DNA from: Rhizobiaceae bacterium
GTDB lineage: Bacteria > Pseudomonadota > Alphaproteobacteria > Rhizobiales > Rhizobiaceae
Direction of reading: 5' to 3'
Assembly: GCA_017643495.1 (NCBI GenBank)
Contig: JAEPNK010000002.1
Coordinates: forward strand, 1,178,001 to 1,242,000
Length of the DNA: 64,000 bases
Shown: piece after piece, positions 9,120-17,885 of the stretch
How the letters are laid out: each line of letters begins with the position of its first letter
How positions within the stretch are numbered: position 1 is the stretch's first letter
Notes under the pieces: generated by a model
The model's input: the letters and a program-made list of their open reading frames with translations, nothing else
Told to the model about the DNA's origin: nothing
Database searches by the model: none
Translations under genes and position numbers: made by a program

Positions 9120-10742
9120 ATGCTCGGACAGATGATGGATCGGCAATTGCTGATCTCCAGTATTATTGATCATGCAGCCCGATATCACGGGGATACAGAA
9201 ATTGTTTCTGTGAATACCGATGGGAGCCGTCATCGCACCAACTACACCAACATCCGCAACCGGGCCCTGAAGCTCGCCTCCGCATTTGCAGGACGCGGGC
9301 TGAAAAAATCTGATCGTGTCGCGACTATCGCCTGGAACAACTACCGGCATCTGGAACTCTATTACGGCATCTCGGGCGCAGGTCTGGTTTGTCACACACT
9401 CAATCCGCGCCTTTTTCCCGAACAGTTCAACTACATTGTCAGTCACGCTGATGACAAGATAATCTTTTTCGACCAGACCTTTCTTCCACTTGTTGAGGGC
9501 ATTCGTCCCCACTTGCCAAACGTCAAGTCGTGGATACTGATGGAGGCGCGGAATGATGAGCTTTCGGCAAAGCATGACTGGCTGGAATTTTATGAAGATG
9601 TGATCGCCGAAGGCAGCGATGATCATGTCTGGCCGGACGATATCGGGGAAACGGATGCCTCATCCCTTTGCTATACTTCCGGCACCACCGGCAATCCTAA
9701 GGGTGTATTGTATTCTCATCGTTCCACCCTGATTCATGCCATGATGTCGGCGACACCCGACGTGATGAATTTTTCGGCCCGTGACTGTCTCCTGCCTGTA
9801 GTCCCGATGTTTCACGTCAACGCCTGGGGCACGCCCTATGCCGCACCACTTGCCGGAGCGAAAATGGTGATGCCGGGACCGGGTCTCGACGGTGCAAGCC
9901 TTGCCTCACTCTTCAATGATGAAAAGGTCACCATTTCCGCTGGCGTTCCCACCATATGGGCTGGCCTGATCCAGCATCTTGAATCATCCGGAGAAACCCT
10001 GCCCCACATGAAAAGAACGGTTATAGGTGGTTCGGCGTGCCCTCCGTCAATGATCGAGAAATTCCGTGACAAATATGATGTCGAGGTGCTGCATGCCTGG
10101 GGCATGACTGAACTCTCCCCCCTGGGCTCGGTCAACAACCTCAAGAACAAGCATTTCGAACTTCCTGAAAAGGAACAGGAGAACATACGCCTGAGCCAGG
10201 GACGCCCTCCGTTTGGCATTGAACTCGCCGTGTTTGATGATGATTTCAACCGGCTTCCCGAGGATGGTGAAACCCAGGGCGACCTTTATTGCAGGGGCCC
10301 TTGGGTTCTTGATGAGTATTACCTTGCCGAAAAGGGTACGACCCTTCGCGATGGCTGGTTTGCCACCGGCGATGTTGCGACACTCGATGGTGACGGTTTC
10401 ATGACCATTCGTGACAGATCGAAAGACATCATCAAGTCGGGTGGCGAATGGATTTCAACTGTGGAACTGGAAAACATTGCTGCAGGCCATCCGAAGGTTT
10501 CCGGTGCTGCGGTAATCGCGGCCCATCATGACAAATGGGATGAACGCCCGGTCCTGATTGCAGTCAAGGCTGACGAAACCGCAACCGAAGCAGAACTTCT
10601 GGATTACTATTCCGGCAAGGTGGCAAAGTGGCAAATCCCGGACAAGGTGATTTTTGTGGATGATTTGCCGCTTGGTGCGACCGGAAAAATTCTCAAAAAG
10701 GAACTGCGCCAGGAATACGCAGACTGCCTGAAATCCGTTTGA
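9120..10742 (+). CDS. Acyl-CoA ligase (AMP-forming), 3-methylthiopropionyl-CoA ligase/medium-chain type
   Basis: The ATG at 9120 is chosen because GGAGGAG precedes it; 540 residues follow, opening with LGQMMDRQLLISSIIDHAA as in the DmdB-like/long-chain ligase branch of marine alphaproteobacteria. The AMP-binding P-loop (YTSGTTGNPKG), the A5 motif (AWGMTE), the TGD hinge and the C-terminal Lys in GATGKILKK are all present. It activates a carboxylic acid as acyl-AMP, then acyl-CoA. The DmdB-like N-terminus hints at 3-methylmercaptopropionate, but no other dimethylsulfoniopropionate genes are nearby, so a medium- or branched-chain fatty acid is equally possible. Confidence 0.9.
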   Translation: MLGQMMDRQLLISSIIDHAARYHGDTEIVSVNTDGSRHRTNYTNIRNRALKLASAFAGRGLKKSDRVATIAWNNYRHLELYYGISGAGLVCHTLNPRLFPEQFNYIVSHADDKIIFFDQTFLPLVEGIRPHLPNVKSWILMEARNDELSAKHDWLEFYEDVIAEGSDDHVWPDDIGETDASSLCYTSGTTGNPKGVLYSHRSTLIHAMMSATPDVMNFSARDCLLPVVPMFHVNAWGTPYAAPLAGAKMVMPGPGLDGASLASLFNDEKVTISAGVPTIWAGLIQHLESSGETLPHMKRTVIGGSACPPSMIEKFRDKYDVEVLHAWGMTELSPLGSVNNLKNKHFELPEKEQENIRLSQGRPPFGIELAVFDDDFNRLPEDGETQGDLYCRGPWVLDEYYLAEKGTTLRDGWFATGDVATLDGDGFMTIRDRSKDIIKSGGEWISTVELENIAAGHPKVSGAAVIAAHHDKWDERPVLIAVKADETATEAELLDYYSGKVAKWQIPDKVIFVDDLPLGATGKILKKELRQEYADCLKSV

Positions 10743-10768
10743 GGGAAATCGTCAGGAAGAAATTTTCT

Positions 10769-10783
10769 TTTACGTACACGTAA
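10769..10783. promoter_or_regulatory. Inverted repeat TTTACGT-N2-ACGTAA, LiuR-like operator candidate
   Basis: The site reads TTTACGT, AC, ACGTAA, which is a perfect 6-bp inverted repeat around two bases. Established knowledge: the MerR-family regulator LiuR of branched-chain amino-acid catabolism uses a TTTACGT-N2-ACGTAAA palindrome. It lies ~75 bases ahead of the SCP2 gene and directly behind the acyl-CoA ligase, so it could control an internal promoter. No MerR-type gene is in this window. Confidence 0.45.
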
Positions 10784-10858
10784 GAGTTTGCATTCACGCA
10801 TCAAGCCTTTTATATCGGGGGCAGAAGCAATCAATACCAATCCGGAAGGACATGCATC

Positions 10859-11155
10859 ATGAGCATCGATACAGCAGCGCAGGCCATCAACGAAAAGGTT
10901 TCAGGTGGTAGCGCAATTGGCTCCACTGTTAAATTTGACTGCGGTGAGGATGGCCAGGTGTTTGTTGACGGAAACCAGACACCGCCAACTGTCTCAACCG
11001 AAGACGCAGCCGCTGATTGCACTGTCGTTTGTTCGCTGGATACACTTCAGGGCATGATTGCCGGAGATGTCGATCCGACAGCAGCTTTCATGCAGGGAAA
11101 GATCAAGGTCGAAGGTGACATGGGCGTCGCCATGAAACTGAGCTCGCTTTTCTGA
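10859..11155 (+). CDS. SCP2 sterol-binding domain protein
   Basis: A 98-residue stand-alone SCP2 (sterol carrier protein 2) domain. The hydrophobic pocket pattern is visible: VKFDCGEDGQVFVDG, then DCTVVCSLDTLQGMIAGDVDPTAAFMQGKIKVEGDMG in pieces, ending with AMKLSSLF. Such domains bind lipids or fatty acyl-CoA in the cytoplasm. The ATG is preceded by GGAAGGA. It follows the acyl-CoA ligase by 116 bases and is closed by a strong terminator, so it is the last gene of that unit. Confidence 0.9.
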   Translation: MSIDTAAQAINEKVSGGSAIGSTVKFDCGEDGQVFVDGNQTPPTVSTEDAAADCTVVCSLDTLQGMIAGDVDPTAAFMQGKIKVEGDMGVAMKLSSLF

Positions 11156-11192
11156 GAGCATTCGGTTTTTCATGAAACCGGAAAATTATCTG

Positions 11193-11216
11193 GGCGGCAT
11201 TCGTGCCGCCTTTTTG
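11193..11216 (+). terminator. Intrinsic terminator with UUCG tetraloop after SCP2 gene
   Basis: A perfect GGCGGCA / TGCCGCC stem closes on a TTCG tetraloop (an extra-stable RNA loop) and is followed at once by TTTTT. It lies 37 bases after the SCP2 stop. Confidence 0.9.
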
Positions 11217-11537
11217 TTTGGCATCTGAAAAACATTACATCGCAGCAGGCAGAATAACAGGCTTGCCCATGGGATTTTGCAGTTTTTGAGACTTCTGAAT
11301 TGCCCAGAAGTGGGAAAATGGTCCCTTCGATCGCAATTTGGGACCGGATGTGTCATATGCGACAATAACAAATAAGACAGATTCACCGCGAAAACGGGTG
11401 TATTTGGTATGATTTACCCCAAATTCAAAAAATATTGCATTGACCTCGGCCCCACAAAATGTTCACAGTTGCGTCATGGAGAGGATGCGTAAAACCGGTC
11501 GATAGAACTGAATACGCAAGGGGAGTAAGTCTCGGGC
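11217..11537. other. 321-base non-coding region upstream of the polyamine-type ABC operon
   Basis: No convincing gene. It holds inverted repeats ACTTCTG/CAGAAGT (11291-11311) and GGTCCC/GGGACC (11320-11345), an AT-rich stretch near 11400-11440, and the GGGGAG ribosome site of the ATPase gene at 11521. The promoter of the transporter operon must lie here, but I could not identify a confident -35/-10 pair. Confidence 0.5.
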
Positions 11538-12644
11538 ATGAATGCTGAGAAACAAGTAACGGACAATTCTTATGTCCGCTTTGAAAATGTACAAAAGAGT
11601 TATGATGGCGAAATCCTTGTCGTAAAGGATCTCAATCTTGACATAGGCAAAGGCGAATTTGTCACAATGTTGGGGCCGTCCGGTTCCGGCAAGACAACAT
11701 GCCTGATGATGCTTGCAGGGTTTGAGCCCGCGACGCACGGCGAAATTTTCCTGAACAACCGTCCCATCAACACTGTGCCGCCGAACAAGCGGGGCATCGG
11801 AATGGTTTTCCAGAACTACGCCCTTTTCCCGCACATGACGGTTGCTGAGAACCTCGCATTCCCTCTGCAGGTTCGCGGGATGAACAAATCGGAGCAGCAA
11901 GACCGTGTTAAACGGGTCTTAGAAATGGTCGAGCTTCCGCAGATGGGCGGCAGGAGACCTGCACAACTTTCAGGCGGACAACAACAGCGCGTCGCTGTGG
12001 CACGCGCACTGGTCTTTGAACCTGATCTCGTACTGATGGACGAGCCGCTTGGCGCACTGGACAAGCAGTTGCGTGAGCAAATGCAGTATGAAATCAAGCA
12101 CATACACGAAAATCTCGGAGTGACCATCGTTTACGTCACCCATGACCAGACCGAAGCGCTGACCATGTCTGACCGTGTCGCTGTCTTCGATGACGGGGTG
12201 ATTCAACAGCTCTCGGCTCCGGATTCACTGTATGAAAATCCGCAGAACTCCTTCGTTGCCCAGTTTATCGGCGAAAACAACAAGCTGAACGGTACCGTTG
12301 AAAAGGTATCGGGTGAGTTGTGTACGGTTCGCACCGAGGACGGCTCCCTAATCGAGGCGCACAAGGTCAACGTGGACAAAGCCGGGGACAAGACAACCTT
12401 GTCTTTGAGGCCGGAGCGTGTTGAAATTGATCCGCCAAAATCGATGAAAAACACCATCGAGGGAACGATTGAGGAATTGATCTACCTGGGCGACCATATT
12501 CGCGTTCGAATGAGCGTTGCTGGCAATGATGATTTTATTGTCAAGGTTCGCAACAGAGCTGACCGTCGGCCACTGGAAGAAAAACAGAAAACAAGGATCG
12601 GTTGGGCCAGCATGGATTGCAAAGCCCTCGATCTCGTGGCCTGA
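11538..12644 (+). CDS. potA: Polyamine-type ABC transporter ATP-binding protein
   Basis: A 368-residue ABC ATPase of the spermidine/putrescine importer class. Walker A is GPSGSGKTT (~45-53), the signature LSGGQQQRV lies near 145, Walker B is LVLMDEPLGALD, and the switch His follows in VTHDQTEAL. The C-terminal ~130 residues form a TOBE-type regulatory domain. GGGGAG precedes the ATG. It leads an operon with a binding protein and two permeases. The ligand class (spermidine, putrescine or another cation) is inferred from the family; the symbol is by homology. Confidence 0.9.
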   Translation: MNAEKQVTDNSYVRFENVQKSYDGEILVVKDLNLDIGKGEFVTMLGPSGSGKTTCLMMLAGFEPATHGEIFLNNRPINTVPPNKRGIGMVFQNYALFPHMTVAENLAFPLQVRGMNKSEQQDRVKRVLEMVELPQMGGRRPAQLSGGQQQRVAVARALVFEPDLVLMDEPLGALDKQLREQMQYEIKHIHENLGVTIVYVTHDQTEALTMSDRVAVFDDGVIQQLSAPDSLYENPQNSFVAQFIGENNKLNGTVEKVSGELCTVRTEDGSLIEAHKVNVDKAGDKTTLSLRPERVEIDPPKSMKNTIEGTIEELIYLGDHIRVRMSVAGNDDFIVKVRNRADRRPLEEKQKTRIGWASMDCKALDLVA

Positions 12645-12727
12645 TCCAGAGAATTCGCTGCCGCCCAAAGGCAGTGAACAGAATGTTCCGTCAGTATTCG
12701 GAACATAACCAAAGGGAGAATTGAAAC

Positions 12728-13816
12728 ATGAAAATCAGAAACCTGCTTGCGGGTACGGCTATTGGCCTTGCCTTTGCATTTGGTCCTGCAGCCGCCCAGG
12801 CTGACGACCTGACCGTGGTTTCCTGGGGTGGTGCATACACCAAGTCCCAGGTTGAAGCTTACCACAAGCCGTTTATCGAGAAGACCGGAACCAACATCAA
12901 GTCCGAGGACTACAATGGTGGTATCGCCGAAATCAAGGCACAGGTTGAGGCCGGAAACGTAACATGGGACATCGTCGACGTTGAACTGTCAGACGCTATC
13001 CGCGCTTGTGACGAAGGCCTCCTCGAAACGATTGACCATTCCGCTTTGCCACCATCTCCGGATGGCACTGCTGCAACCGAAGACTTCATCGAAGGCACTC
13101 TGTATGACTGTGCAGTAGCAAGCATTGTATGGTCCACAATCTACGCATATGACACAACCAAGATCACCGGCGATGCTCCGTCAACAATGGCTGATTTCTT
13201 CGACCTGGAAAAATTCCCGGGCAAACGCGGCCTTCGCAAGGGCGCCAAGGTAAATCTTGAGTTCGCTCTGATTGCTGATGGCGTTCCAGCCAAGGAAGTC
13301 TACGATGTGCTTGACACCGAAGAAGGTGTAAACCGCGCATTTGCGAAGCTTGATACCATCAAGGACGAGGTAATCTGGTGGGAAGCTGGTGCTCAGCCTC
13401 CACAAATGCTTGCTGACGGCGAAGTCGTGATGACCACTGCCTATAACGGCCGTATCTTCAATGCGGTTGCCGGTGAAGACAAGCCGTTCGAAATCGTCTG
13501 GGACGGACAGGTTTGGGACCTTGACCTCTGGGTTATTCCAAAAGGCGCTCCTAACAAGGACAAGGCTATGGAATTCCTCAAGTTCTCAACTGCTACTGAG
13601 CAGCTTGCAGCACAGGCTTCATGGATTTCCTACGGTCCTGCCCGGAAGTCATCTTCGCCGATGGTTGGCAAGTACCACAACAAGGACATCGACATGGGTC
13701 CGCAAATGCCGACAGCACCAAAGAACCTGGAAAATGCTGTGCAGAACAATTTCGAGTTCTGGGCTGACAACGCCGATCAGTTGAACGAGCGTTTCAACGC
13801 ATGGCTTGCTAGCTAA
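12728..13816 (+). CDS. potD: Polyamine-type ABC transporter substrate-binding protein
   Basis: A 362-residue periplasmic protein of the PotD/PotF family. A signal peptide occupies residues 1-25 (MKIRNLLAG ... AAAQA) with cleavage before DDLTVVSWGG, the typical first strand of this family. AGGGAG precedes the ATG. Unlike PotF, it carries two Cys residues (in RACDEG and LYDCAV) that could form a disulfide. It sits between the ATPase and the permeases and is followed by a hairpin that could raise its dosage. The ligand is not resolved by sequence. Confidence 0.9.
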   Translation: MKIRNLLAGTAIGLAFAFGPAAAQADDLTVVSWGGAYTKSQVEAYHKPFIEKTGTNIKSEDYNGGIAEIKAQVEAGNVTWDIVDVELSDAIRACDEGLLETIDHSALPPSPDGTAATEDFIEGTLYDCAVASIVWSTIYAYDTTKITGDAPSTMADFFDLEKFPGKRGLRKGAKVNLEFALIADGVPAKEVYDVLDTEEGVNRAFAKLDTIKDEVIWWEAGAQPPQMLADGEVVMTTAYNGRIFNAVAGEDKPFEIVWDGQVWDLDLWVIPKGAPNKDKAMEFLKFSTATEQLAAQASWISYGPARKSSSPMVGKYHNKDIDMGPQMPTAPKNLENAVQNNFEFWADNADQLNERFNAWLAS

Positions 13817-13827
13817 GCATCCTCGTT

Positions 13828-13853
13828 TCAGGGGCGGCAATGGCTGCCCCTGA
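13828..13853 (+). promoter_or_regulatory. Intra-operon RNA hairpin behind the binding-protein gene
   Basis: TCAGGGGCGGC / GCTGCCCCTGA forms an 11-bp stem (one G-T pair) with an AATG loop. There is no T run, so it is more likely a stabilising or processing hairpin than a terminator. It starts 11 bases after the binding-protein stop and would favour more binding protein than permease. Confidence 0.6.
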
Positions 13854-13934
13854 ACCCTTCCGGCACCGTTTCCTCACCGATACGCTGCCAACCGGAAAAC
13901 AATCATACCCTCCGGCAGATTTTGCGAGAGACAT

Positions 13935-15236
13935 ATGAGCGACACCGCCCTTCCCAATACCAATATTGCACAGCCGGACCGGCCTTTGGTGACTGCAGAC
14001 GGCATACCGCTCAAACAAAAGCTCGCACGCACCACACGGACAATGAAGCTTCGTGCCCTGCTGCTTACCCTGCCGCTTGTATTCTTTGTCTTCGTTGCAT
14101 TCGTAATACCGATTGGCCAGATGCTCCATCGCGCCGTCCACAATCCGACAGTAAGCGAAGTGGCACCCAATTTTGCAGAAGCAATCCAGGATTGGGATGC
14201 AGACTCCGGCGAACTGCCCTCAGAGCAGATATTCGAGATTTTTGTCCAGGATCTTGTCACCGCCCGCCAGAACCGGGAAGTCGGCAAGACTGTCGGCAAT
14301 CTGGCAACCCGCATCAACTATGAGATTCCCGGATCCAGAAGCCTGTTCACTTCCACAGCAAGAAAAGCCGGTCGTATCGAACAGGGCCCTTACAAGGAAG
14401 CGCTCCTGGAAATAGACGAGGACTGGGGAGACATTCATCTCTGGCGAACCCTCCAACGGGCTTCCAACAATTACACATTGGCATTCATGCTGGCCGCTGT
14501 TGACATGCAGTATGATAAAGACGGCGATATTGTACAGGCAAACGAACTGTACCGGATCTACATCCCGATCCTGTTGAAGACGATTGGTCTGTCGGCACTG
14601 ATTACATTCCTTTGTTTCCTGATCGCCTATCCGGTTTCATACCTGTTATCGACCCTGCCCTTGCGAACATCCAACCTGCTTATGATCCTCGTGCTGTTAC
14701 CGTTCTGGACATCATTGCTGGTTCGTACCTCTGCATGGATAGCCATGCTGCAGACGGAAGGGATCATCAATGACATCATGGTGTTTCTTGGCGTGATTGG
14801 CGACGATGGCCGGATACAGATGATATACAACCAGACCGGCACGGTCATATCCATGGTCCATATCCTGCTGCCATTCATGATCTTGCCGCTCTATTCGGTA
14901 ATGAAAACCATACCACCAAGTTACATGCGGGCGGCCCGGTCAATGGGAGCAACCCAGACCTATGCCTTCTTCCGTGTCTATTTCCCGCAAACGACACCGG
15001 GCATTGCTGCCGGCACCCTGCTCGTTTTCATTCTGGCGATCGGCTACTACATCACGCCGGCCCTCGTTGGCGGCAGTGACGGTATCTTTATTTCAAACCT
15101 GATTGCCGACCATATCAAGAAAACCCTGAACTGGAGCCTTGGTTCTGCTCTTGCAGCCATACTGCTCGTCGTCGTGATGACGCTCTACTGGCTCTACAAC
15201 CGCCTTGTTGGTGTCGACAAACTGAAATTCGGGTAA
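13935..15236 (+). CDS. potB: Polyamine-type ABC transporter permease with extended periplasmic insert
   Basis: A 433-residue inner-membrane permease. The first membrane helix (LLTLPLVFFVFVAFVIPIG, ~42-60) is followed by an unusually long ~140-residue soluble segment before the remaining helices. Five further helices follow, with the EAA-loop for ATPase contact near YMRAARSMGATQTYAFFRV. Typical PotB proteins are about 290 residues, so the insert adds ~140; this longer form is common in alphaproteobacterial relatives. It ends six bases before the next permease. Confidence 0.88.
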   Translation: MSDTALPNTNIAQPDRPLVTADGIPLKQKLARTTRTMKLRALLLTLPLVFFVFVAFVIPIGQMLHRAVHNPTVSEVAPNFAEAIQDWDADSGELPSEQIFEIFVQDLVTARQNREVGKTVGNLATRINYEIPGSRSLFTSTARKAGRIEQGPYKEALLEIDEDWGDIHLWRTLQRASNNYTLAFMLAAVDMQYDKDGDIVQANELYRIYIPILLKTIGLSALITFLCFLIAYPVSYLLSTLPLRTSNLLMILVLLPFWTSLLVRTSAWIAMLQTEGIINDIMVFLGVIGDDGRIQMIYNQTGTVISMVHILLPFMILPLYSVMKTIPPSYMRAARSMGATQTYAFFRVYFPQTTPGIAAGTLLVFILAIGYYITPALVGGSDGIFISNLIADHIKKTLNWSLGSALAAILLVVVMTLYWLYNRLVGVDKLKFG

Positions 15237-15242
15237 CGCACC

Positions 15243-16310
15243 ATGTCATTCAAAAAACGTCTCACCAGTAACGGTTTTTATGCCCTGATCGGCGCTACCA
15301 TCCTGTTCCTGCTGTTCACGCAATCGATTCTGGGAACGGTCGGTTTTCTGCTGATCTTCGGCATACCCCTTTTCTGCATGAACCCGTTGCCTGCTTATGC
15401 AACGACAGGCGACAAGATCGGCAAGTATGCATATCTGGCAATCTGCACGATCATCTTCATTTTCCTGATCCTGCCAATTCTCATAATCATTCCGCTGTCC
15501 TTCAACGCCGAACCCTATTTCACGTTTACAGACGGCATGTTGTCGCTTGACCCTGATGCCTATTCATTCCGCTGGTATGCAGACATCGTCCGCTTCGGCA
15601 TGACCAGTCCGGATGGTGGTCCCAACTGGTGGAGTGACATGTGGAACAATGCCACTTGGATAAGGGCGACCCGCAATTCATTCTTTATCGCGATCTGCGC
15701 AACCCTGCTGGCAACCTTTCTTGGAACGCTTGCAGCTCTGGGTCTTTCACGGCCGGAAATGCCGTTCCGCGCACAAATAACAAGCTTGCTCATTTCACCC
15801 ATGATCGTACCGCTTGTGATCACAGCCACCGGCATGTTTTTCTTCTTTGCCCAAAAGGACATTTTTCCGTTTTTCCCGGAAAGCCTGGTCAATACCTATA
15901 CGGGTATTGTTCTTGCCCATGCGATACTCGGCGTACCGTTTGTCATCATTACGGTTACGGCAACGCTTTCAGGATTTGACCGCTCGCTCATCCGGGCGTC
16001 TCAGGGCATGGGTGCCAACGGCTGGACAACATTCTACAAGGTCATCATGCCGCTCATTCTGCCCGGCATGATCTCCGGCGCACTGTTCGCCTTCATCACA
16101 TCACTTGATGAAGTTGTGGCTGTTATCTTCCTGGCCGACGTCGACCAGCGCACGATTCCAAGACAGATGTTCTCCGGCCTTCGCGAGCAGATCAGCCCGA
16201 CAATCCTTGCCGTGGCGACCATTCTGGTTTTGATCTCGATCGGCCTGTTGACGGCCCTCGAACTCCTTCGCCGCAGAAGTGAGCGTCTGCGCGGCCTTTC
16301 ACCGGGCTGA
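15243..16310 (+). CDS. potC: Polyamine-type ABC transporter permease
   Basis: A 355-residue permease, partner of the preceding gene. Two N-terminal hydrophobic segments precede the standard ABC permease core; PotC is normally ~265 residues, so this is an N-terminally extended form. The EAA-loop is visible as IRASQGMGANGWTTFYKVIMP. The SLDEVVAVIFL segment is typical of the PotC branch. Six bases separate it from the upstream permease, and only 14 lie before the sirtuin start. Confidence 0.88.
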   Translation: MSFKKRLTSNGFYALIGATILFLLFTQSILGTVGFLLIFGIPLFCMNPLPAYATTGDKIGKYAYLAICTIIFIFLILPILIIIPLSFNAEPYFTFTDGMLSLDPDAYSFRWYADIVRFGMTSPDGGPNWWSDMWNNATWIRATRNSFFIAICATLLATFLGTLAALGLSRPEMPFRAQITSLLISPMIVPLVITATGMFFFFAQKDIFPFFPESLVNTYTGIVLAHAILGVPFVIITVTATLSGFDRSLIRASQGMGANGWTTFYKVIMPLILPGMISGALFAFITSLDEVVAVIFLADVDQRTIPRQMFSGLREQISPTILAVATILVLISIGLLTALELLRRRSERLRGLSPG

Positions 16311-16324
16311 ACCGGCAACATCAG

Positions 16325-17074
16325 GTGACCACGTCTCGGGATATCATTAATCTGCGCGAGCTTGTCGGGAGCGCGCAGAACATGGTCATTCTTACCGGAG
16401 CGGGCATATCAACGGAATCCGGCGTTCCCGATTTCCGTTCACCGGGGGGCTTGTGGGAAAAATTCCGCATTGTCGAATATAATGAATATGTGGAAAGCGA
16501 GGATGCCCGTATCGAAGACTGGCACCGCCGCTTCTACATGGCTGACCAGATCGGAACGGTTGAACCGAATATCGGCCACCACACGATTGCCCAATGGTTG
16601 AATGAGGGCAAGGCATCATGCCTTGTAACGCAGAATGTCGACGGGTTGCATCTGAAAGCAGGTGCGCCGGAAGAACGAACCATTGAAATTCATGGCAATG
16701 CCACAACAACCTCTTGCATTCACTGTAAGTCACATCATGAAATGACGCTATGCCGCCAGATGTTCGAAGAAACCGGGGCAAGCCCGAAATGCCGGTCATG
16801 CGGAGGCATCATCAAGGCTGATGTGGTCATGTTTGGAGAAGCCATGCCTCGCGACAAAACCGCTCGTGCATTTGAACAGAGCGAGCAGGCAGACCTATTT
16901 CTGGCAATCGGGACTTCACTGGTGGTTCATCCGGCTGCAGCCCTTCCCCTCCATGCCAAACATGCCGGTGCAAAACTGGCCATCATCAACCGCGATCCCA
17001 CTCAGGTCGACAGCTATGCGGACTGCGTTGTCAACGCGGAAATCGGGGAAGTCATGCGGGCCCTCTCATCCTGA
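16325..17074 (+). CDS. cobB: Sir2-family NAD-dependent protein deacylase (sirtuin)
   Basis: A 249-residue sirtuin. The NAD site is GAGISTESGVPDFRS (25-39), TQNVDGLH lies at 102-109, the catalytic His123 is in EIHGNATT, and the zinc ligands are C131, C134, C156 and C159. It removes acetyl or related acyl groups from lysine using NAD. It begins at a GTG 14 bases behind the PotC-type permease with no terminator between, so it is probably co-transcribed with the transporter, an uncommon arrangement. The lack of Y/R residues of the desuccinylase class was not established. Confidence 0.9.
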   Translation: MTTSRDIINLRELVGSAQNMVILTGAGISTESGVPDFRSPGGLWEKFRIVEYNEYVESEDARIEDWHRRFYMADQIGTVEPNIGHHTIAQWLNEGKASCLVTQNVDGLHLKAGAPEERTIEIHGNATTTSCIHCKSHHEMTLCRQMFEETGASPKCRSCGGIIKADVVMFGEAMPRDKTARAFEQSEQADLFLAIGTSLVVHPAAALPLHAKHAGAKLAIINRDPTQVDSYADCVVNAEIGEVMRALSS

Positions 17075-17082
17075 ACTGGTGA

Positions 17083-17757
17083 TCAGGCACCTGCACCAAA
17101 CAAAACCGGTGCGTCCCCAGGTTCCCATTTCTTGTACTTGGACATGATGGCTGAAAACCGTTCACTGGCCTTGAACGCATCGAGCCAGCGGATCACCTCA
17201 TGCCAGTCTTGGTCGTAAAACCATTCCTGGTCGACATGGGCAAATTGCCGGACAAACGGAAGTATTGCCGCATCCCCTGCGGAGAAACTGCCGCCAGTCA
17301 GATACTGTCTGCCTGCCAGAATGGCATCAAGCCTGGCGATAAAACGGCTTCCGGCTTCCCGCGCTTCTTCGGGTTCGCGATCAGGATAACGGTCCGGATA
17401 TTTGTAGGCATCAAGTGCTGCCTTGAACGGCCCGTCGCTCTCGGCGACCAGTTCACGCAACGCCCCCTCGCCAAAACTTTCATCAAGCGACCATTTCGCA
17501 GCAATGCTCTGCGCACCCGCAGTATCCAGTGACCACTGGATGATATCGAGGCTCTCTTCCAGAACGCTTCCATCCGGCTGAACCAGAACCGGGACGGTAC
17601 CCTTCGGGCTTGCTTCCAGCATGGCAGCGGGTTTGTCACGCAGCACAACCTCCCGCAATTCGACTGTATGGCCTGCTGCTGCAAGCGCCAGTCTTGCCCT
17701 CATTGCATAAGGGCAACGACGAAAGGAATACAGAACCGGTAAATTGGAAACAGTCAT
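17083..17757 (-). CDS. Glutathione S-transferase family protein
   Basis: A 224-residue protein with a thioredoxin-fold N-terminus (PVLYSFRRCPYAMRARLAL, then the cis-Pro region KGTVPVL and the ESLDI motif that binds glutathione) and an all-helical C-terminal half. The CPYA motif near residue 16 points to an omega/glutaredoxin-like GST with a catalytic Cys, i.e. thiol transferase or dehydroascorbate-type chemistry. Start at the ATG at 17757; a GTG two codons upstream is possible. It converges on the sirtuin with an 8-base gap. Confidence 0.88.
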   Translation of the reverse strand: MTVSNLPVLYSFRRCPYAMRARLALAAAGHTVELREVVLRDKPAAMLEASPKGTVPVLVQPDGSVLEESLDIIQWSLDTAGAQSIAAKWSLDESFGEGALRELVAESDGPFKAALDAYKYPDRYPDREPEEAREAGSRFIARLDAILAGRQYLTGGSFSAGDAAILPFVRQFAHVDQEWFYDQDWHEVIRWLDAFKASERFSAIMSKYKKWEPGDAPVLFGAGA

Positions 17758-17885
17758 GGCCACTTTTGAAGATGTAAATCCGAATTTGTCCCTTCAATAT
17801 CGGGCTTGGCGTATCGCGTCAAAATTCTTCGGACATCGCCTGCTCAGCGATTGTCAGTTTATTGCACAAACCATGGACAAGCAGA

